From Halorhabdus rudnickae (GTDB taxonomy: Archaea; Halobacteriota; Halobacteria; Halobacteriales; Haloarculaceae), in contig NZ_CAAHFB010000004.1 of NCBI RefSeq assembly GCF_900880625.1, positions 124,001 to 188,000 on the forward strand: a DNA stretch of 64,000 nt, given 5' to 3'. This document shows positions 9,409-18,259 of this stretch, one piece after another. The position numbers and the translations under genes were made by a program. Numbering within the stretch: the first letter of the stretch is position 1; every line of letters starts with the position of its first letter. A model generated the notes under the pieces. That model saw nothing but the letters and a program-made list of their open reading frames with translations. It was not told the origin of the DNA and searched no databases.

Positions 9409-10332
9409 TCACAAGAACAACGCTGGGATCGTCTGCCGGAAGATGTTCAACGAGATCACGAACAGCAGCGCTATCACGAACCAGTTGAATCGCTGTTCGT
9501 CAATCTCCAGTCGCCGGAGGTACGTCCCGACGAACAGCCCCACGAGGGTGACGACGGCGATGACCGAACCCAGCCACAGCCGATAAGGGGTCATCAGGTC
9601 GGTGAACAGCGCCATCTGGACGATTCGGACGGTAAAGATCGCACCCAGGACCATCGAGAGGCCGCCGATGTACCGCTCCGTGTCGCGCTCGAAGGTGTGG
9701 AAGTAGGCGGGCAGGAGTGGACCGAGATTCGCCACCGCGAGCAGGAACCCCTCAAGAGCACCGGCGATGCTCATCGCGATCGGGTGGTGGGCTTTCTCGA
9801 CCGTCACGAACCCCTGCCCGAGCTGGAAGAGAACGTAGCCGAAGACGATCACGCCGATCAGAAACGGCACCAGCGGACCGGTTTCGACGGCGTCGAGGAC
9901 TGCTACACCGACGATAGCGCCAGAGATTGCCAGCGCGAGCAAGAGCCATTCCTCGCGGACGAACGCTAGTCCGGTGTCGGTCTCGCCGACCTGAAACATG
10001 TTGAGCATCCACGGCGGGATCGCCAGGACGACCACCGCCAGTGTCGGGTCGATCACCGACGCGAAGATCGGTGTCGCGATCAGTGCGTAGCCAAAGCCGA
10101 TCATGCCCTTGATCGCCCCGGCGAGAATCGCGACACCGACGAAGACGACCATGATTTCCGTCGAGACGTCTGACTGCAAGCCGCTGGTCATCTCGTTGAC
10201 GCCGGGGAAGAAGACGATCGAGCCGGCGATCACCGACAGCGTCGCCAGGGCCATGGTCACCTCCCGGTACCGGAAGGCCTGGAGGTGTTTGAGGAATGCT
10301 CTTGGGTCGACGTGTGACTCGTCGGTCGCCAT
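9409..10332 (-). CDS. TauE/SafE-family membrane transporter
   Basis: A 307-residue protein with about eight or nine membrane segments. 'GVAILAGAIKGMIGFGYALI' and a second related half match the TauE/SafE family, which exports sulfite, sulfoacetate or other small anions. The ~25 N-terminal residues are polar and cytoplasmic. It stands alone on the minus strand. Near a DMSO-reductase-type operon a sulfur substrate would be attractive, but this is inference only. Confidence 0.85.
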   Translation of the reverse strand: MATDESHVDPRAFLKHLQAFRYREVTMALATLSVIAGSIVFFPGVNEMTSGLQSDVSTEIMVVFVGVAILAGAIKGMIGFGYALIATPIFASVIDPTLAVVVLAIPPWMLNMFQVGETDTGLAFVREEWLLLALAISGAIVGVAVLDAVETGPLVPFLIGVIVFGYVLFQLGQGFVTVEKAHHPIAMSIAGALEGFLLAVANLGPLLPAYFHTFERDTERYIGGLSMVLGAIFTVRIVQMALFTDLMTPYRLWLGSVIAVVTLVGLFVGTYLRRLEIDEQRFNWFVIALLFVISLNIFRQTIPALFL

Positions 10333-10572
10333 GATATCTGCAAGGTGGGTCTCCGTCCCGTTGGGGCTTGAGACAACGGTAAGAGCCGCGCCGTCGTCGG
10401 TCGGCCTGCATCGGGGAAGATCCGCACAATCACGGGCTAAACGCGCTATGTTCGATCACCACTCTTTTGTATAACTCGTCATAGATACAAGCAATTTTTA
10501 CTGTGTTCTCGGCTGATAACCACAAACCGCGGATTCGGGGGCGTTTTAGTCGTCGGCGTCGAAACAGTGAGT

Positions 10573-10776
10573 ATGACTGCCGACGAGCCCGATGTCCCGA
10601 TCGTCTGTGTGGAGTGTGAGACGACTGCGGAAATCCCGCTATCGGACCTGGCTGACCAACTCGAGGCGCACAACGAGCGGATGCACGACGGTGAGTCGGT
10701 TGCGGAGGTTGATCCTGACGTCGCCGATCAACTCGCCGACCTGATCGCCGACGAACTCGGCTTGCTCGGCGGTTAA
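10573..10776 (+). CDS. Small zinc-finger-like protein
   Basis: A 67-residue acidic protein. C-x2-C near residues 12-15 and H-x4-H (HNERMH) about 24 residues later could bind one zinc ion, and the C-terminal half is helical. Homologous small proteins are common in Halobacteria, with no known function. ATG 10573 is preferred over GTG 10567. Its 3' end overlaps the 3' end of nadC by 4 bases, in convergent orientation. Confidence 0.6.
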   Translation: MTADEPDVPIVCVECETTAEIPLSDLADQLEAHNERMHDGESVAEVDPDVADQLADLIADELGLLGG

Positions 10777-11600
10777 TCCGCCGTACCTGTCCGAAACGAC
10801 AGGTCCAGTGCGTCGGCTGAGTGGGTGAGTGATCCGATCGAAATGACATCGACGCCAGTCCGGGCATAGGCTGGGACTGTCTCGGTGGTGATCCCGCCGC
10901 TGGCTTCTGTACGCACGCTGTCGTGACCCGCCTCCGCCAGCAAATCGACCGCACGCACGCACTCCGTGGGCGACATATTATCCAGCAGGACGATGTCGGC
11001 CCCGGCGTCGGCGGCCCGGGGCGCGTCTTCCGGTTTCTCGACTTCGACCTCGATCTGCGTCGCGAAAGAGGTCCGTTCGTCGATGTGTTCGACGGCGCCT
11101 TCTAGTCCCATCTCGGCGATGTGGTTGTCCTTGACCATCGCCATGTGCGAGAGGTCGAGTCGGTGGGTGTCTCCCCCGCCCGCCACGACGGCGCGCTTCT
11201 CGACACCCCGGAGTCCGGGTGTCGTCTTGCGGGTGCCAGCAATAGCCACGTCGTCGCTGTTTTCCCGCGCAGCCTGGACCGCTTCTCGGGTTTTCGTGGC
11301 GATTCCGGAGGCGTGTGCGGCGACGTTGACAGCCGGTCGCTCGCCCCGGAGGACGTCACGCGTTGGTCCAGCGACCGAAAGCAGGGCGTCGCCTGACTCG
11401 ACGCTCGTTCCGTCGTCGACGGTAAACTCGACCGTACAGTCGAGGTACTCGAAGACGGCCGCGGCGGCATCGGTCCCGGCCACGACCCCGCTTTCCTTCG
11501 CGATCAGTCGCCCGTCGGTTGTCCCTGGCAGATGATTGGTCACGTCGTGGTGGCCGACGTCCTCCCGAAGCCAGCGTTCGACATCACCGTCGGTGATCAT
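10773..11600 (-). CDS. nadC: Nicotinate-nucleotide pyrophosphorylase (carboxylating)
   Basis: A 275-residue protein that converts quinolinate plus PRPP to nicotinate mononucleotide, the third step of de novo NAD synthesis. 'GTRKTTPGLR' (around residues 130-140) and 'HRLDLSHMAMVKDNH' form the substrate-binding signature. It is the last gene of the nadA-nadB-nadC operon; its ATG overlaps the nadB stop (ATGA). Confidence 0.95.
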   Translation of the reverse strand: MITDGDVERWLREDVGHHDVTNHLPGTTDGRLIAKESGVVAGTDAAAAVFEYLDCTVEFTVDDGTSVESGDALLSVAGPTRDVLRGERPAVNVAAHASGIATKTREAVQAARENSDDVAIAGTRKTTPGLRGVEKRAVVAGGGDTHRLDLSHMAMVKDNHIAEMGLEGAVEHIDERTSFATQIEVEVEKPEDAPRAADAGADIVLLDNMSPTECVRAVDLLAEAGHDSVRTEASGGITTETVPAYARTGVDVISIGSLTHSADALDLSFRTGTAD

Positions 11601-13108
11601 GGCGACTCGACAGCTGCCGGGTCGGTCTCGGTCACGAGATTGTGCGTCCCGATGCTCTCGTCGTTGTCGGCCGCGGCGCGGGCGATCAGCAGCGCAACCA
11701 CGCTCGCGTTCCGGAGTTCGTACAGCGATCGAGAGGTGCGCGTCCGGACGTAGGCGTCGACTTCGCCTTTGAGCCGTCGCAGGACACCGAGTGCGCGATT
11801 CAGCTCGTCCGGCTCGCGCTCGATGCCGACGTACTCGTCCATCACCCGCCGGAGGCGAGTAAATTTCTCGCGGGCGAAGGAGTCGGGCAGTGCCGGATCG
11901 CGGTCGTCTAAGTTGGGTACGTCCATCGGCTGGGGACTACGGCCGACTGCGTCCTCGCCGGCCCGAAGTCCCCAGACCAGCCCCTCCAGCAGGCTCGTAC
12001 TCGCCAGGCGATTGGCCCCGTGGACGCCGGTGTGGGCACATTCACCGACGGCATAGAGTCCATCGAGTGAGGTTCGCCCGCGGTCGTCGACGTCAATCCC
12101 GCCACACAGGAAGTGCTGGGCAGGCGTGACGGGGATGCCCGACTCCCAGTCGATCCCGCGCTGCTCGCACTGTTCGACAAGGTCTGGGAACCGACCGTCG
12201 AAGTCGATTTCCGAGACGTCGAGGAAGACCTCGCCACTTATCTCGCGTTCATTTTTGACCGCTCGTGCGACCACATCCCGGGGCGCGAGGTCGGCGTCCT
12301 CGTCGTAGGCGGGCATGAATCGCTCGCCGTACGCGTTCCGGAGAACGGCCCCCTCACCGCGGACAGCTTCGCTGATCAGCAGCGTCCCTTCCTCGTCGAC
12401 GTACACCGTCGGGTGAAACTGGACGAACTCCATGTTCGTGACGTCCGCGCCGGCCAGTGCCGCCATCGCGATGCCGTCACCGGTCGAGCCACTGGGGTTC
12501 GTCGAGTCGGGATAGAGGTCCCCGACGCCGCCGGTCGCCAGTACGGTCGCCCCGGCGAAGACCGGCCAGACATCCCCCTCGGATGCGAGGTAGGCGCCGC
12601 GAACCTGTCCCTCGTGGGTGATGAGATCGAGGGCAGCCGTGTCGTCGAGCACGCGAATGTTTGGGTGGTCGTCGACGAACGCGAGGAAGCGTTCGAGGAC
12701 GTAGGATCCGGTCGAGGCGTCGACGTGCAGGATCCGTTCCTCGTCGTGAGCGGCCTCGCGGCCGAAGTCGAAGTCCTCGTCGTTCCCGTCTGCCGTGTCG
12801 AATGGCACGTCGAGCGTCTCGACGAGAACGTCCCGGACGGCCTCGTCTGCGTTTTCGACGAGGGTCTCGACGGCAGCAGGGTCGGCAGTCCCCGCGGACG
12901 CCTCGATGACGTCCTGTTTGAACTGTTCCGGGTCGCCACGGGCGATCGCGATCCCACCCTGTGCCCACCACGTCGAGGCGTCTTCGGGCCGGCGAGCTTT
13001 CGTCGCGAGGGTGACGTCCGCGTTCTGGCGTGCTGCTGTGAGTGCGGCTGCACACCCCGCGATGCCGCCACCGACGATCAGGACTTCGGTGGATTCCTGT
13101 CCGGTCAT
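11597..13108 (-). CDS. nadB: L-aspartate oxidase
   Basis: A 503-residue FAD enzyme of the succinate dehydrogenase/fumarate reductase flavoprotein family that makes iminoaspartate for NadA. The N-terminal dinucleotide fold reads 'VLIVGGGIAGCAAALTA', followed by 'STWWAQGGIA' and the 'HPTVY' and 'HTGVHGANRLASTSLLEGLV' motifs. ATG 13108 lies 2 bases after the nadA stop; the longer open frame to 13219 only runs back into nadA. The C-terminal helical domain is present, so the length is normal. Confidence 0.95.
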   Translation of the reverse strand: MTGQESTEVLIVGGGIAGCAAALTAARQNADVTLATKARRPEDASTWWAQGGIAIARGDPEQFKQDVIEASAGTADPAAVETLVENADEAVRDVLVETLDVPFDTADGNDEDFDFGREAAHDEERILHVDASTGSYVLERFLAFVDDHPNIRVLDDTAALDLITHEGQVRGAYLASEGDVWPVFAGATVLATGGVGDLYPDSTNPSGSTGDGIAMAALAGADVTNMEFVQFHPTVYVDEEGTLLISEAVRGEGAVLRNAYGERFMPAYDEDADLAPRDVVARAVKNEREISGEVFLDVSEIDFDGRFPDLVEQCEQRGIDWESGIPVTPAQHFLCGGIDVDDRGRTSLDGLYAVGECAHTGVHGANRLASTSLLEGLVWGLRAGEDAVGRSPQPMDVPNLDDRDPALPDSFAREKFTRLRRVMDEYVGIEREPDELNRALGVLRRLKGEVDAYVRTRTSRSLYELRNASVVALLIARAAADNDESIGTHNLVTETDPAAVESP

Positions 13109-13110
13109 GG

Positions 13111-14238
13111 TTACAGCTCCAGCATGCGATCGAGAGCAGTTCCCGCGCGATCCGCCGTTGCGGGATCGACGCTGATGACGTTCTGCTCGCGTCCTTCGAC
13201 CAACTCTTCGAGCACCCACAACAGGTAGTTGGGGTCGATCTGGCGCATCGCGTTGCAGTCCATGCAGGCGTCACCGCACAGTGGGACGACTTCGACGTCG
13301 GGGTGCCAGCGGTCGAGGTGGTTCGCGAGGTGGATCTCGGTCCCGATTGCCCAGGTCTCGCCCGGATCTGCGTTCTCGACTGCCTGGGTGATGTCGGCTG
13401 TCGAACCGACATGGTCTGCAGCCTCGACGACTTCGCGGCGACACTCCGGATGGACGATCACGTTCGCGTCGGAGTGTTCCTTGCGCACGTCTTCGACGTG
13501 CTCGGCCCGGAAGCGTTCGTGGACCTGGCAGTACCCTTCCCAGAGGATCACGTCGTGGGCTTCGATTGCCGCCGGATCCGTGTCGTCAGCCCAGGGATCC
13601 CACACGAGGATGTCGTCCTCCATGCCGAGGTCGTGGGCCGTGTTCGTTCCGAGGTGCTTGTCGGGCAGAAAGAGGACTTTCTCCCCACGCTCGAAGGCCC
13701 ACTCGAAGGCGTCGACGGCGTTCGAGGAGGTACAGACCAGCCCACCGTGCTCGGCACAGAAGGCCTTGAGGTCGGCGTAGGAGTTCATATAACAGATCGG
13801 GATGACGTCCTCGTCGGTGGCGGCCGTGAGTTTCTCCCACGCCGAATCGACCTGTAGCGCCTCGGCCATCCCGGCCATCGGACACGAGGCTTCCATGCTC
13901 GGAAGGATGACCTGCTGGTCGTCGTCCGTGATGATGTCTGCCGACTCGGCCATGAACGTCACGCCACCGAAAATCACGTATTCGGCGTCGGACTCGGCGG
14001 CCTCCTTGCTCAACTGATAGGAGTCACCGATGAAGTCGGCGTGTTCGACGATCTCCCGGCGCTGATAGTTGTGGCCCAGGATGACGACATCGTCGCCGAG
14101 ATCCTCGAGGGCCGTCTCGATCCGCTGCTTCCGTGTCTTGGCATCGAGATCTCGATAGGCTGGGGGTAGCTGTGACAAGTTGTCGTATTTGAACAGACTG
14201 AGATCCGTGTCCAGGTTCGCTGTTTGCATGTCGGGCAC
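13111..14238 (-). CDS. nadA: Quinolinate synthase
   Basis: A 375-residue [4Fe-4S] enzyme that condenses iminoaspartate and dihydroxyacetone phosphate to quinolinate. It has 'ILGHNYQRREI' near residue 53, the cluster cysteines in 'VCTSSN', 'HPECRREV' and 'CGDACMDCNAM', and three-fold repeated sandwich domains. It is the first gene of the nadABC operon. ATG 14238 or the second Met (14229) could be the start. It diverges from dpsA across 286 bases of AT-rich DNA. Confidence 0.95.
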   Translation of the reverse strand: MPDMQTANLDTDLSLFKYDNLSQLPPAYRDLDAKTRKQRIETALEDLGDDVVILGHNYQRREIVEHADFIGDSYQLSKEAAESDAEYVIFGGVTFMAESADIITDDDQQVILPSMEASCPMAGMAEALQVDSAWEKLTAATDEDVIPICYMNSYADLKAFCAEHGGLVCTSSNAVDAFEWAFERGEKVLFLPDKHLGTNTAHDLGMEDDILVWDPWADDTDPAAIEAHDVILWEGYCQVHERFRAEHVEDVRKEHSDANVIVHPECRREVVEAADHVGSTADITQAVENADPGETWAIGTEIHLANHLDRWHPDVEVVPLCGDACMDCNAMRQIDPNYLLWVLEELVEGREQNVISVDPATADRAGTALDRMLEL

Positions 14239-14484
14239 AGTGTGTCACCGTGTGTATCCTGTGCTTTCAGTTCTCTTGATTGAAAAAGATTAGTATTCAA
14301 TACCTCGATATGGAGGGAGTATTATAGAGGAATTGCCCTATTTCTTGAATCAATCGAACACATCCAATCAGATACACGAACACCAGTTCGTATTCGAAAT
14401 TTAATACTACTTGATAGTATGGGAAAATATACTCGGTAGTCATTGAAGCTAATCTTGTTCGAAGAAGAAATATTGTTTCCTGCT

Positions 14485-14498
14485 CGAAAAGCTTTAAG
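14485..14498 (+). promoter_or_regulatory. Candidate BRE/TATA of dpsA
   Basis: CGAAAAGCTTTAAG lies 27-40 bases before ATG 14525. The A-rich BRE-like start followed by TTTAAG is typical for a strong haloarchaeal promoter. The rest of the 14239-14524 gap is AT-rich and must also hold the nadA promoter on the minus strand. Confidence 0.5.
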
Positions 14499-14524
14499 TG
14501 CTCTCCCGGTATACATTACTATGT

Positions 14525-15073
14525 ATGAGTTCCCACGAACGCGTACTCAAGACGGAAGGCGAAGTCGAGGGCTCGGAAGGGCTGCGAATGGACCCAGAGC
14601 GCGCCCAAGAGATCGTCGACGCGCTGAACACGGACCTGGCGGCGACGTACGTCCTCTATCATCAGCTGAAGAAACACCACTGGAACGTCGAGGGTGCGGA
14701 GTTCCGCGATCTGCACCTGTTCCTCGGCGATGCGGCCGGTAATGCCGAGGATTTCGCCGACGAACTTGCCGAGCGCGTCCAGGCTCTCGGCGGGGTTCCC
14801 CACGCCAGCGGTGCGACGCTAGAGGCCGAAGCTCCCGTCGAACCGGAAGACGAGGACGTCTATGACATCCGGACGTCCCTTGAGCACGACCTCGAGATAT
14901 ACGGTGACATTATCGAAACGCTCCGGGAACACGTCGAGTTGTTCGACAGCCTCGGTGACCCCACCTCCGCGGAGATCATCCGTGAGCACATCGTCGAAGT
15001 CGAGGACGACGCCCACCACATCGAGCACTACCTGGAGGGCGACACGCTGGTCACCGCCGACGCGATGGAATAA
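14525..15073 (+). CDS. dpsA: DNA-protection/ferritin-like protein DpsA
   Basis: A 182-residue Dps-type four-helix protein that oxidises and stores iron and protects DNA from peroxide. 'LYHQLKKHHWNVEGAEF' (residues ~47-63), the later 'LHLFLGD' and 'DDAHHIEHYLEG' carry the ferroxidase-type His/Asp/Glu residues. ATG 14525 gives the usual length; the upstream extension to 14498 covers promoter DNA. It is monocistronic and is expected to respond to iron and oxidative stress. Confidence 0.95.
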   Translation: MSSHERVLKTEGEVEGSEGLRMDPERAQEIVDALNTDLAATYVLYHQLKKHHWNVEGAEFRDLHLFLGDAAGNAEDFADELAERVQALGGVPHASGATLEAEAPVEPEDEDVYDIRTSLEHDLEIYGDIIETLREHVELFDSLGDPTSAEIIREHIVEVEDDAHHIEHYLEGDTLVTADAME

Positions 15074-15082
15074 GCGGCCCCG

Positions 15083-15916
15083 TCATTTTCCCTGGTCGAT
15101 CCCGTCGGCGATCGTCGACGCAACCCGGGCGTTCGCCCGGTGGTCGATCGCCTTCGTTTCGAAGATTTCTCTCGCACTCGCGAGTGCTGCGTGCTCGCCC
15201 TCGAAAGAGAGATCCGGGTAGTCAACAGCAGTCAAAACCAGTGGTTCTGGGGGGGCCGGCGCAATTCCCGCCGGCCCCTCGACCGGCTCCTCACCGAGTA
15301 GGCGGTCGATCCGGTCGAGCCCGGCCGCTCCCGTTGCGACAGCTTCTATAACGGTCACAGCCCGCCGGACGAACTGGCGAGGGAATCCGTCTGCGCGGAA
15401 TTGCACGACCAGGAACTCACCGTTTCGCATCACGTTCCCGGACAGATCGCGGACGGTACCGGTGTCGTCCGGCGTGAAGTTGTGAAAGTCATGCTTGCCA
15501 CCGAGGACTCCGAGGGCGTCGCGCGCCCGTGTCAACGAGGAGTCGGGGGCATGGAGGTGATAGGTGTACTCGCGTGCAGTGGCATCGTGAGTCGCGTGGA
15601 AGGCGGCGGGAACGTCGTCACTCGCCCAGGCTCGGATGTCGGCCGGTAACTCGCTGTTGAGCGCTGCGGCGGTCAGCCAGTGGGGACAGTCGAACGCGAC
15701 GGTCTGTGCGAGTGCAGAGACGCCGGCGTCGGTTCGTCCGGCGGCAGCGTAGCCCGGTGGGACGTCGTCGGTTTCGAGGGCGTCCAGATCCCGGAGGGCG
15801 TCGAGAATCGCATTCGAGACGGTCGCCACGTCGGGCTGGCGCTGGAAGCCATGGAAGGGACGGCCGTCGTATGCGATCCGGAAGGCCCGTCGTGAGCGAT
15901 CGGTCACGGACTGCAT
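15083..15916 (-). CDS. truA: tRNA pseudouridine synthase A
   Basis: A 277-residue enzyme that makes pseudouridine in the anticodon stem-loop (positions 38-40). The catalytic Asp lies in 'AAGRTDAGVSALAQ' near residue 60. 'FRIAYDGRPFHGFQRQP' opens the domain and 'GFPRQFVRRAV' belongs to the active site. I used ATG 15916; an in-frame ATG at 15946 would add ten Lys/Arg-rich residues. It is convergent with dpsA, 9 bases away. Confidence 0.93.
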   Translation of the reverse strand: MQSVTDRSRRAFRIAYDGRPFHGFQRQPDVATVSNAILDALRDLDALETDDVPPGYAAAGRTDAGVSALAQTVAFDCPHWLTAAALNSELPADIRAWASDDVPAAFHATHDATAREYTYHLHAPDSSLTRARDALGVLGGKHDFHNFTPDDTGTVRDLSGNVMRNGEFLVVQFRADGFPRQFVRRAVTVIEAVATGAAGLDRIDRLLGEEPVEGPAGIAPAPPEPLVLTAVDYPDLSFEGEHAALASAREIFETKAIDHRANARVASTIADGIDQGK

Positions 15917-15955
15917 TCGACGGAGTGGGCCTTTGGACTTTCGCACGGGATCTAT

Positions 15956-16807
15956 TTACCGGATCGGTGCCCGATACAGGAGATCGTACTGGTGGGCGAC
16001 GTAGGTTAGCTCTCTGGCAGCTAGTTGCTTCCGACGGGCCGCGACCCAGTCCTCACCCTGGGCGACTGTTCCATCCCTCAGGGCTGTCTCGACGAACCCG
16101 AGAATACACTCCAAGAAGTACGCTTCGTCGGCGGGATAGATCCCCTTACTGGGGCGGAGGATCCAGTCGGAAGCGGCCATCGCGAGCAACTCGCCGTCCG
16201 CGCGTCGGCATGCGTCTATCAGGTGACGACCGGCGTGGACGTCCCGGCCGGGTTCGGCGTCGATCGCTTCGTGATAAGCTGTTTCGACGGCGTCGTCTCC
16301 CGGATGGTCGGGCTGGAATATCGTGGCTCCGTCGAAGGTAATCGGGAGGTACGCGAGCCCGCCCGGAGCCAGTGCCGATTCGATCCCGGCCAGCAACTCG
16401 GAAATCGGAACGAGATCGGCGAACGCCTGAGCGACGATCAAATCGACATCCTCGGCGCGTTCGAGTGTCGCGAGCGCGTCCCCGGTCTCGTAGGTGACCG
16501 AAAGGTCTTCGACAGTACCGCCACGGTCGTGGGTTGTGACATTGTAGCCGGCTCGCCGGAGTTCGGCTGGCCGCACGTCACGGGCGAACTCGATGACGCC
16601 GGCGTCGCCGTCGACACCACGATACGTGCCGGTATCGATCCCCCATTCGAGCAGCCGTGGCACTGTTGTTCCCGTGCCACAACCGACATCGAGGATCCGT
16701 GGCTCGGCGGAGAGTGCCGAGAGTAACCGATCGCGAACGCGAGGCGAGCGGGCCCGTTCGTCCAGCGACCGCTTGGCCTCCAGATAACGGGTCTCGGTGT
16801 GATTCAT
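15956..16807 (-). CDS. Class I SAM-dependent methyltransferase
   Basis: A 283-residue Rossmann methyltransferase. Motif I is 'ILDVGCGTGTTVPRL' (around residues 38-52), and 'VDGDAGVIEFAR' and 'DLIVAQAFADLVPI' follow. The substrate is unknown. It overlaps the start of the PTPS-like gene's 3' end by 4 bases and is last in a run of four same-strand genes (GTP cyclohydrolase III-like, dehydrogenase, PTPS-like, methyltransferase). A pterin, flavin or small-molecule substrate is possible but unproven. Confidence 0.8.
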   Translation of the reverse strand: MNHTETRYLEAKRSLDERARSPRVRDRLLSALSAEPRILDVGCGTGTTVPRLLEWGIDTGTYRGVDGDAGVIEFARDVRPAELRRAGYNVTTHDRGGTVEDLSVTYETGDALATLERAEDVDLIVAQAFADLVPISELLAGIESALAPGGLAYLPITFDGATIFQPDHPGDDAVETAYHEAIDAEPGRDVHAGRHLIDACRRADGELLAMAASDWILRPSKGIYPADEAYFLECILGFVETALRDGTVAQGEDWVAARRKQLAARELTYVAHQYDLLYRAPIR

Positions 16808-17199
16808 CCGTCGAGACGACGCGAGTGACTCGCCCAGGAGACGTCGTCTTCCCACATACGGATCCGGAGGTGTTCGGGATTTGGATCCGTCAGCGCGTCC
16901 GCGACGCGGTCGCCGAACAGGCGGGCAAAGTGTTCGATACTCGGGTTCAGCCCATCGAACTCGTCGAGATCGTTAAGCAGGGTATCGCGATAACGTTCTT
17001 CGAGGTCCTCGAGGATCGCCTCGACGTCGTCGATGTCTACGAGATACCCGTACTCACCGAGTTCGGGACCGGCGAATCGAATCTCGACGGTGAAGTGGTG
17101 GCTGTGGGGAACTCCTTCCGGACCTGGATCGGGAACGGTGAGAAAGTGCTGTGCGATGAACTCGCGGGTCACTGTCAGTTCGTACGTATCAGTTGTCAT
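16804..17199 (-). CDS. 6-pyruvoyltetrahydropterin synthase (PTPS/QueD) family protein lacking cysteine
   Basis: A 131-residue T-fold protein. Zinc ligands are probably H18, H32 and H34, and a 'NPSIEHFARLFGDRV' helix and 'RIRMWEDDVSWASH' strand complete the family pattern. There is no cysteine in the whole protein, so the catalytic Cys of QueD/PTPS is absent. Glu28 sits at its place in an E-x3-H-x-H arrangement. PTPS-III enzymes, which release 6-hydroxymethyl-dihydropterin, have Glu there, so a PTPS-III-like role is an inference. It lies 49 bases after the dehydrogenase gene. Confidence 0.75.
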   Translation of the reverse strand: MTTDTYELTVTREFIAQHFLTVPDPGPEGVPHSHHFTVEIRFAGPELGEYGYLVDIDDVEAILEDLEERYRDTLLNDLDEFDGLNPSIEHFARLFGDRVADALTDPNPEHLRIRMWEDDVSWASHSRRLDG

Positions 17200-17248
17200 G
17201 GTTCTATCTCTGTGTCGGTGGTGCTGGCGTCTCGGCGGCTATGTACCG

Positions 17249-18259
17249 TCATGGGTACGTGAGCAGGATCTGGAGTGCGTTCTCGGACTGCTCGTCGAGG
17301 AGGCGGTACGCGGAAGGTGCGTCTTCGAACGGGATCCGGTGCGTGACGAGCGAGTCAATCGGAAGTGACCGCAGATTTTCGAGTGTGGTCTCAGTGCGCC
17401 GATCGAACGACCAGCGACCCCGGAGTTCAGGTGCGATCGTGCTGACCTGACTGGACTCGATCGAGACGCGATCGCGGTGGAAGTCCCCGCCGAGATCGGG
17501 CGTCAGTGATTTCGTCCCGTACCAGGAACCGACGATGATCCGGCTATCGTAGCCAGCGACAGCCAGGGCGTCGTCCAGAGCCGATGGCGAACCCGATAAT
17601 TCGTAGATCAGATCGGCCCCTTCTGGCCCGGCCGCGTCGTTCCAGCGAGTCTCCGCGAACTCCTTCGGTGCCACCGCCGTATCGGCACCCAGTTGTCTGG
17701 CACGTTCCCGACGCCCCGCCAGTGGATCGACGACGACCAGTTCCGACAGCGGGAACGACGCCAGCAACCCGATCGTACACAGGCCGATAACACCCGCGCC
17801 CAAAACCACTATCCGTTCGCCGATCCGCGGTGCTCCGTCGAGGACGAGTGTCGTCGCCGTCTCGACCGTCGGGTACATGACCATCTCCTCGAGATCAGTC
17901 CCGTCGGGAACCGGGACGAGGGCCGACGGCGCAGCGCTGAACACCGTCTCGTGGGGATTGAACGCGAAGACGGTTCGACCGAGCCACGCCTCGTCGACGG
18001 CCGAACCGGTGTCGATCACGTCCCCGACTGCCGCGTAGCCGTAGCGTAGCGGGTAGGAGAGATCACCATCCAGCGCGTCAAGCGTCTCGTCGGCCGGGAG
18101 GTCGCTGGGCGCATCGCCGTGATAGATGAGTAGTTCCGTTCCGGGACTAATCGCCGTGACGCGCGTTTCGATGAGTACCTCCTCGGCCGAGTACTCGACC
18201 GACCGCTCGCGAAGGTTGATCGTCTCCGGGCCAGTGAAGTAGAGCGAATCCCCCTCCAT
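17249..18259 (-). CDS. Zinc-type alcohol dehydrogenase-like oxidoreductase (MDR family)
   Basis: A 336-residue medium-chain dehydrogenase. The NAD(P) fold reads 'IVVLGAGVIGLCTIGLLA' (around residues 165-182). The N-terminal catalytic domain has no structural-zinc cysteine cluster, as in BchC-like members, so metal dependence is doubtful. ATG 18259 overlaps the stop of the upstream half-length GTP cyclohydrolase gene by one base (TAATG), so I preferred it over the upstream ATG at 18316. The gene context suggests a pterin or related heterocycle pathway; the substrate is unknown. Confidence 0.78.
   Translation of the reverse strand: MEGDSLYFTGPETINLRERSVEYSAEEVLIETRVTAISPGTELLIYHGDAPSDLPADETLDALDGDLSYPLRYGYAAVGDVIDTGSAVDEAWLGRTVFAFNPHETVFSAAPSALVPVPDGTDLEEMVMYPTVETATTLVLDGAPRIGERIVVLGAGVIGLCTIGLLASFPLSELVVVDPLAGRRERARQLGADTAVAPKEFAETRWNDAAGPEGADLIYELSGSPSALDDALAVAGYDSRIIVGSWYGTKSLTPDLGGDFHRDRVSIESSQVSTIAPELRGRWSFDRRTETTLENLRSLPIDSLVTHRIPFEDAPSAYRLLDEQSENALQILLTYP

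Noticed and set aside
12113-13228. 371-residue frame opposite nadB
   Set aside because: Shadow of nadB; composition is that of a complement strand and it has no family features.
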